Under the pieces are notes generated by a model. That model saw nothing but the letters and a program-made list of their open reading frames with translations. It had not been told where the DNA came from and made no database searches. From assembly GCA_021783935.1 (NCBI GenBank), contig JAJXTK010000118.1, forward strand, positions 1-12,305: a stretch of DNA of 12,305 bases, given 5' to 3'. Made by a program: the position numbers and the translations under genes. Of this stretch, positions 11,977-12,305 are shown piece after piece. How positions within the stretch are numbered: position 1 is the stretch's first letter; each line of letters begins with the position of its first letter. This stretch comes from Myxococcales bacterium. GTDB taxonomy: Bacteria; Myxococcota_A; Polyangia; Polyangiales; JADJMO01.

Positions 11977-12305
11977 GTGGACCTGGTGAATTCCGCCGCC
12001 GACGCACCCGTGCACGCCGACGCCACGACCGAGCGTCTGTCGCGCTGGATGCCGCGATCGCGCACCCTGTTCGCCTTCGTCGCGATCGTCGGCGTCGCCG
12101 CGCTCATCCCCGCCCTCACCGCGCCGTTGCAGCTCGACGATCACCGCCACGCGGCGATGTCCAACGGGACCTTCCCCGACCCGCGGCGCGCGACCGAGCT
12201 CTACGATTTCGTGAGCGATAGGGATCGCGCGATCCTCATGGATCGGGGCGTCATCCCTTGGTGGTCGCACCCGCACCTCACGATCCGCTTCTTCCGTCCG
12301 CTCGC
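11977..12305 (+). CDS. N-terminal part of a multi-pass membrane protein, probably GT-C/PMT-like glycosyltransferase (3' truncated by window edge)
   Basis: Frame 1 is open from GTG 11977 to the end of the window (109 codons so far). GGAG lies 9 bases upstream of the GTG, which decides the start over the in-frame GTG at 11986. The visible part has a ~30-residue cytoplasmic tail, then one hydrophobic helix (TLFAFVAIVGVAALIPALTA, residues 30-49), then LQLDDHRHAAM with the acidic pair Asp54-Asp55, and further on GVIPWWSHPHLTIRFFRPLA. A first helix followed directly by an acidic pair in the first outer loop is the hallmark of GT-C fold glycosyltransferases (the PMT/GT39-like group), which use lipid-linked sugars. 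The WW..P.L...FFRPL stretch fits a re-entrant loop seen in related myxobacterial membrane proteins. Only the first ~20% is present, so the family call is tentative. Confidence 0.75.
   Translation, partial: MDLVNSAADAPVHADATTERLSRWMPRSRTLFAFVAIVGVAALIPALTAPLQLDDHRHAAMSNGTFPDPRRATELYDFVSDRDRAILMDRGVIPWWSHPHLTIRFFRPL

Noticed and set aside
9891..12221. 776-codon plus-strand frame across kinase, array and lipoprotein
   Set aside because: It is out of frame with the well-supported kinase and passes through the array only because hexamers keep frames open.

Overview
The window is very GC-rich, with strongly G/C-ending codons. It carries a cluster of traits typical of Myxococcota, most likely order Polyangiales: a cysteine-rich repeat protein ending in a MYXO-CTERM-like tail, an OmpA protein with thrombospondin type-3 repeats, a myxobacterial-style Ser/Thr protein kinase, a VanW-domain protein, and two small cysteine-rich lipoproteins of the 'CGxR[ST]-[DE]L' kind. 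The organism call is inference from gene content.

Layout. Bases 1-147 are the tail of an unidentified plus-strand gene. Bases ~165-475 hold a decayed lipoprotein/PKD-like gene broken by frameshifts. A small cysteine-rich lipoprotein follows at 586-954 (+), with a Gly-X hexamer tract after it. On the minus strand are a class I/II aminotransferase (1078-2292) and, upstream of it, a VanW-family exported protein (2364-3869). A tRNA-Gln(UUG) at 3982-4052 runs straight into a perfect 20-bp terminator hairpin, then a small second hairpin and a pair of 73-bp-period direct repeats (4123-4252). About 600 bases without a confident gene follow, ending in a plausible promoter at 4856-4883.

The centre is a two-gene plus-strand unit. 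The first gene (4959-7508) encodes an 849-residue secreted protein with four long cysteine-rich repeats and a C-terminal Cys/transmembrane/Arg sorting tail. The second (7613-9535) encodes a 640-residue outer-membrane beta-barrel/TSP3/OmpA protein. A cysteine-rich MYXO-CTERM surface protein next to an OmpA-like partner recalls TraA/TraB of myxobacterial outer-membrane exchange. The N-terminal domain differs from what is described for TraA, so the link is only a hypothesis.

The right part holds a Ser/Thr kinase with its membrane domain at the N-terminus (9724-11322), a 188-bp hexamer array (11368-11555), a second small cysteine-rich lipoprotein on the minus strand (11565-11906), and the start of a divergent plus-strand GT-C-type multi-pass membrane protein (11977 to the edge). 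Both lipoprotein genes are followed, in their own reading frame beyond the stop, by GGNNNN hexamer tracts that would read Gly-X dipeptides. This is the least explained pattern in the window.
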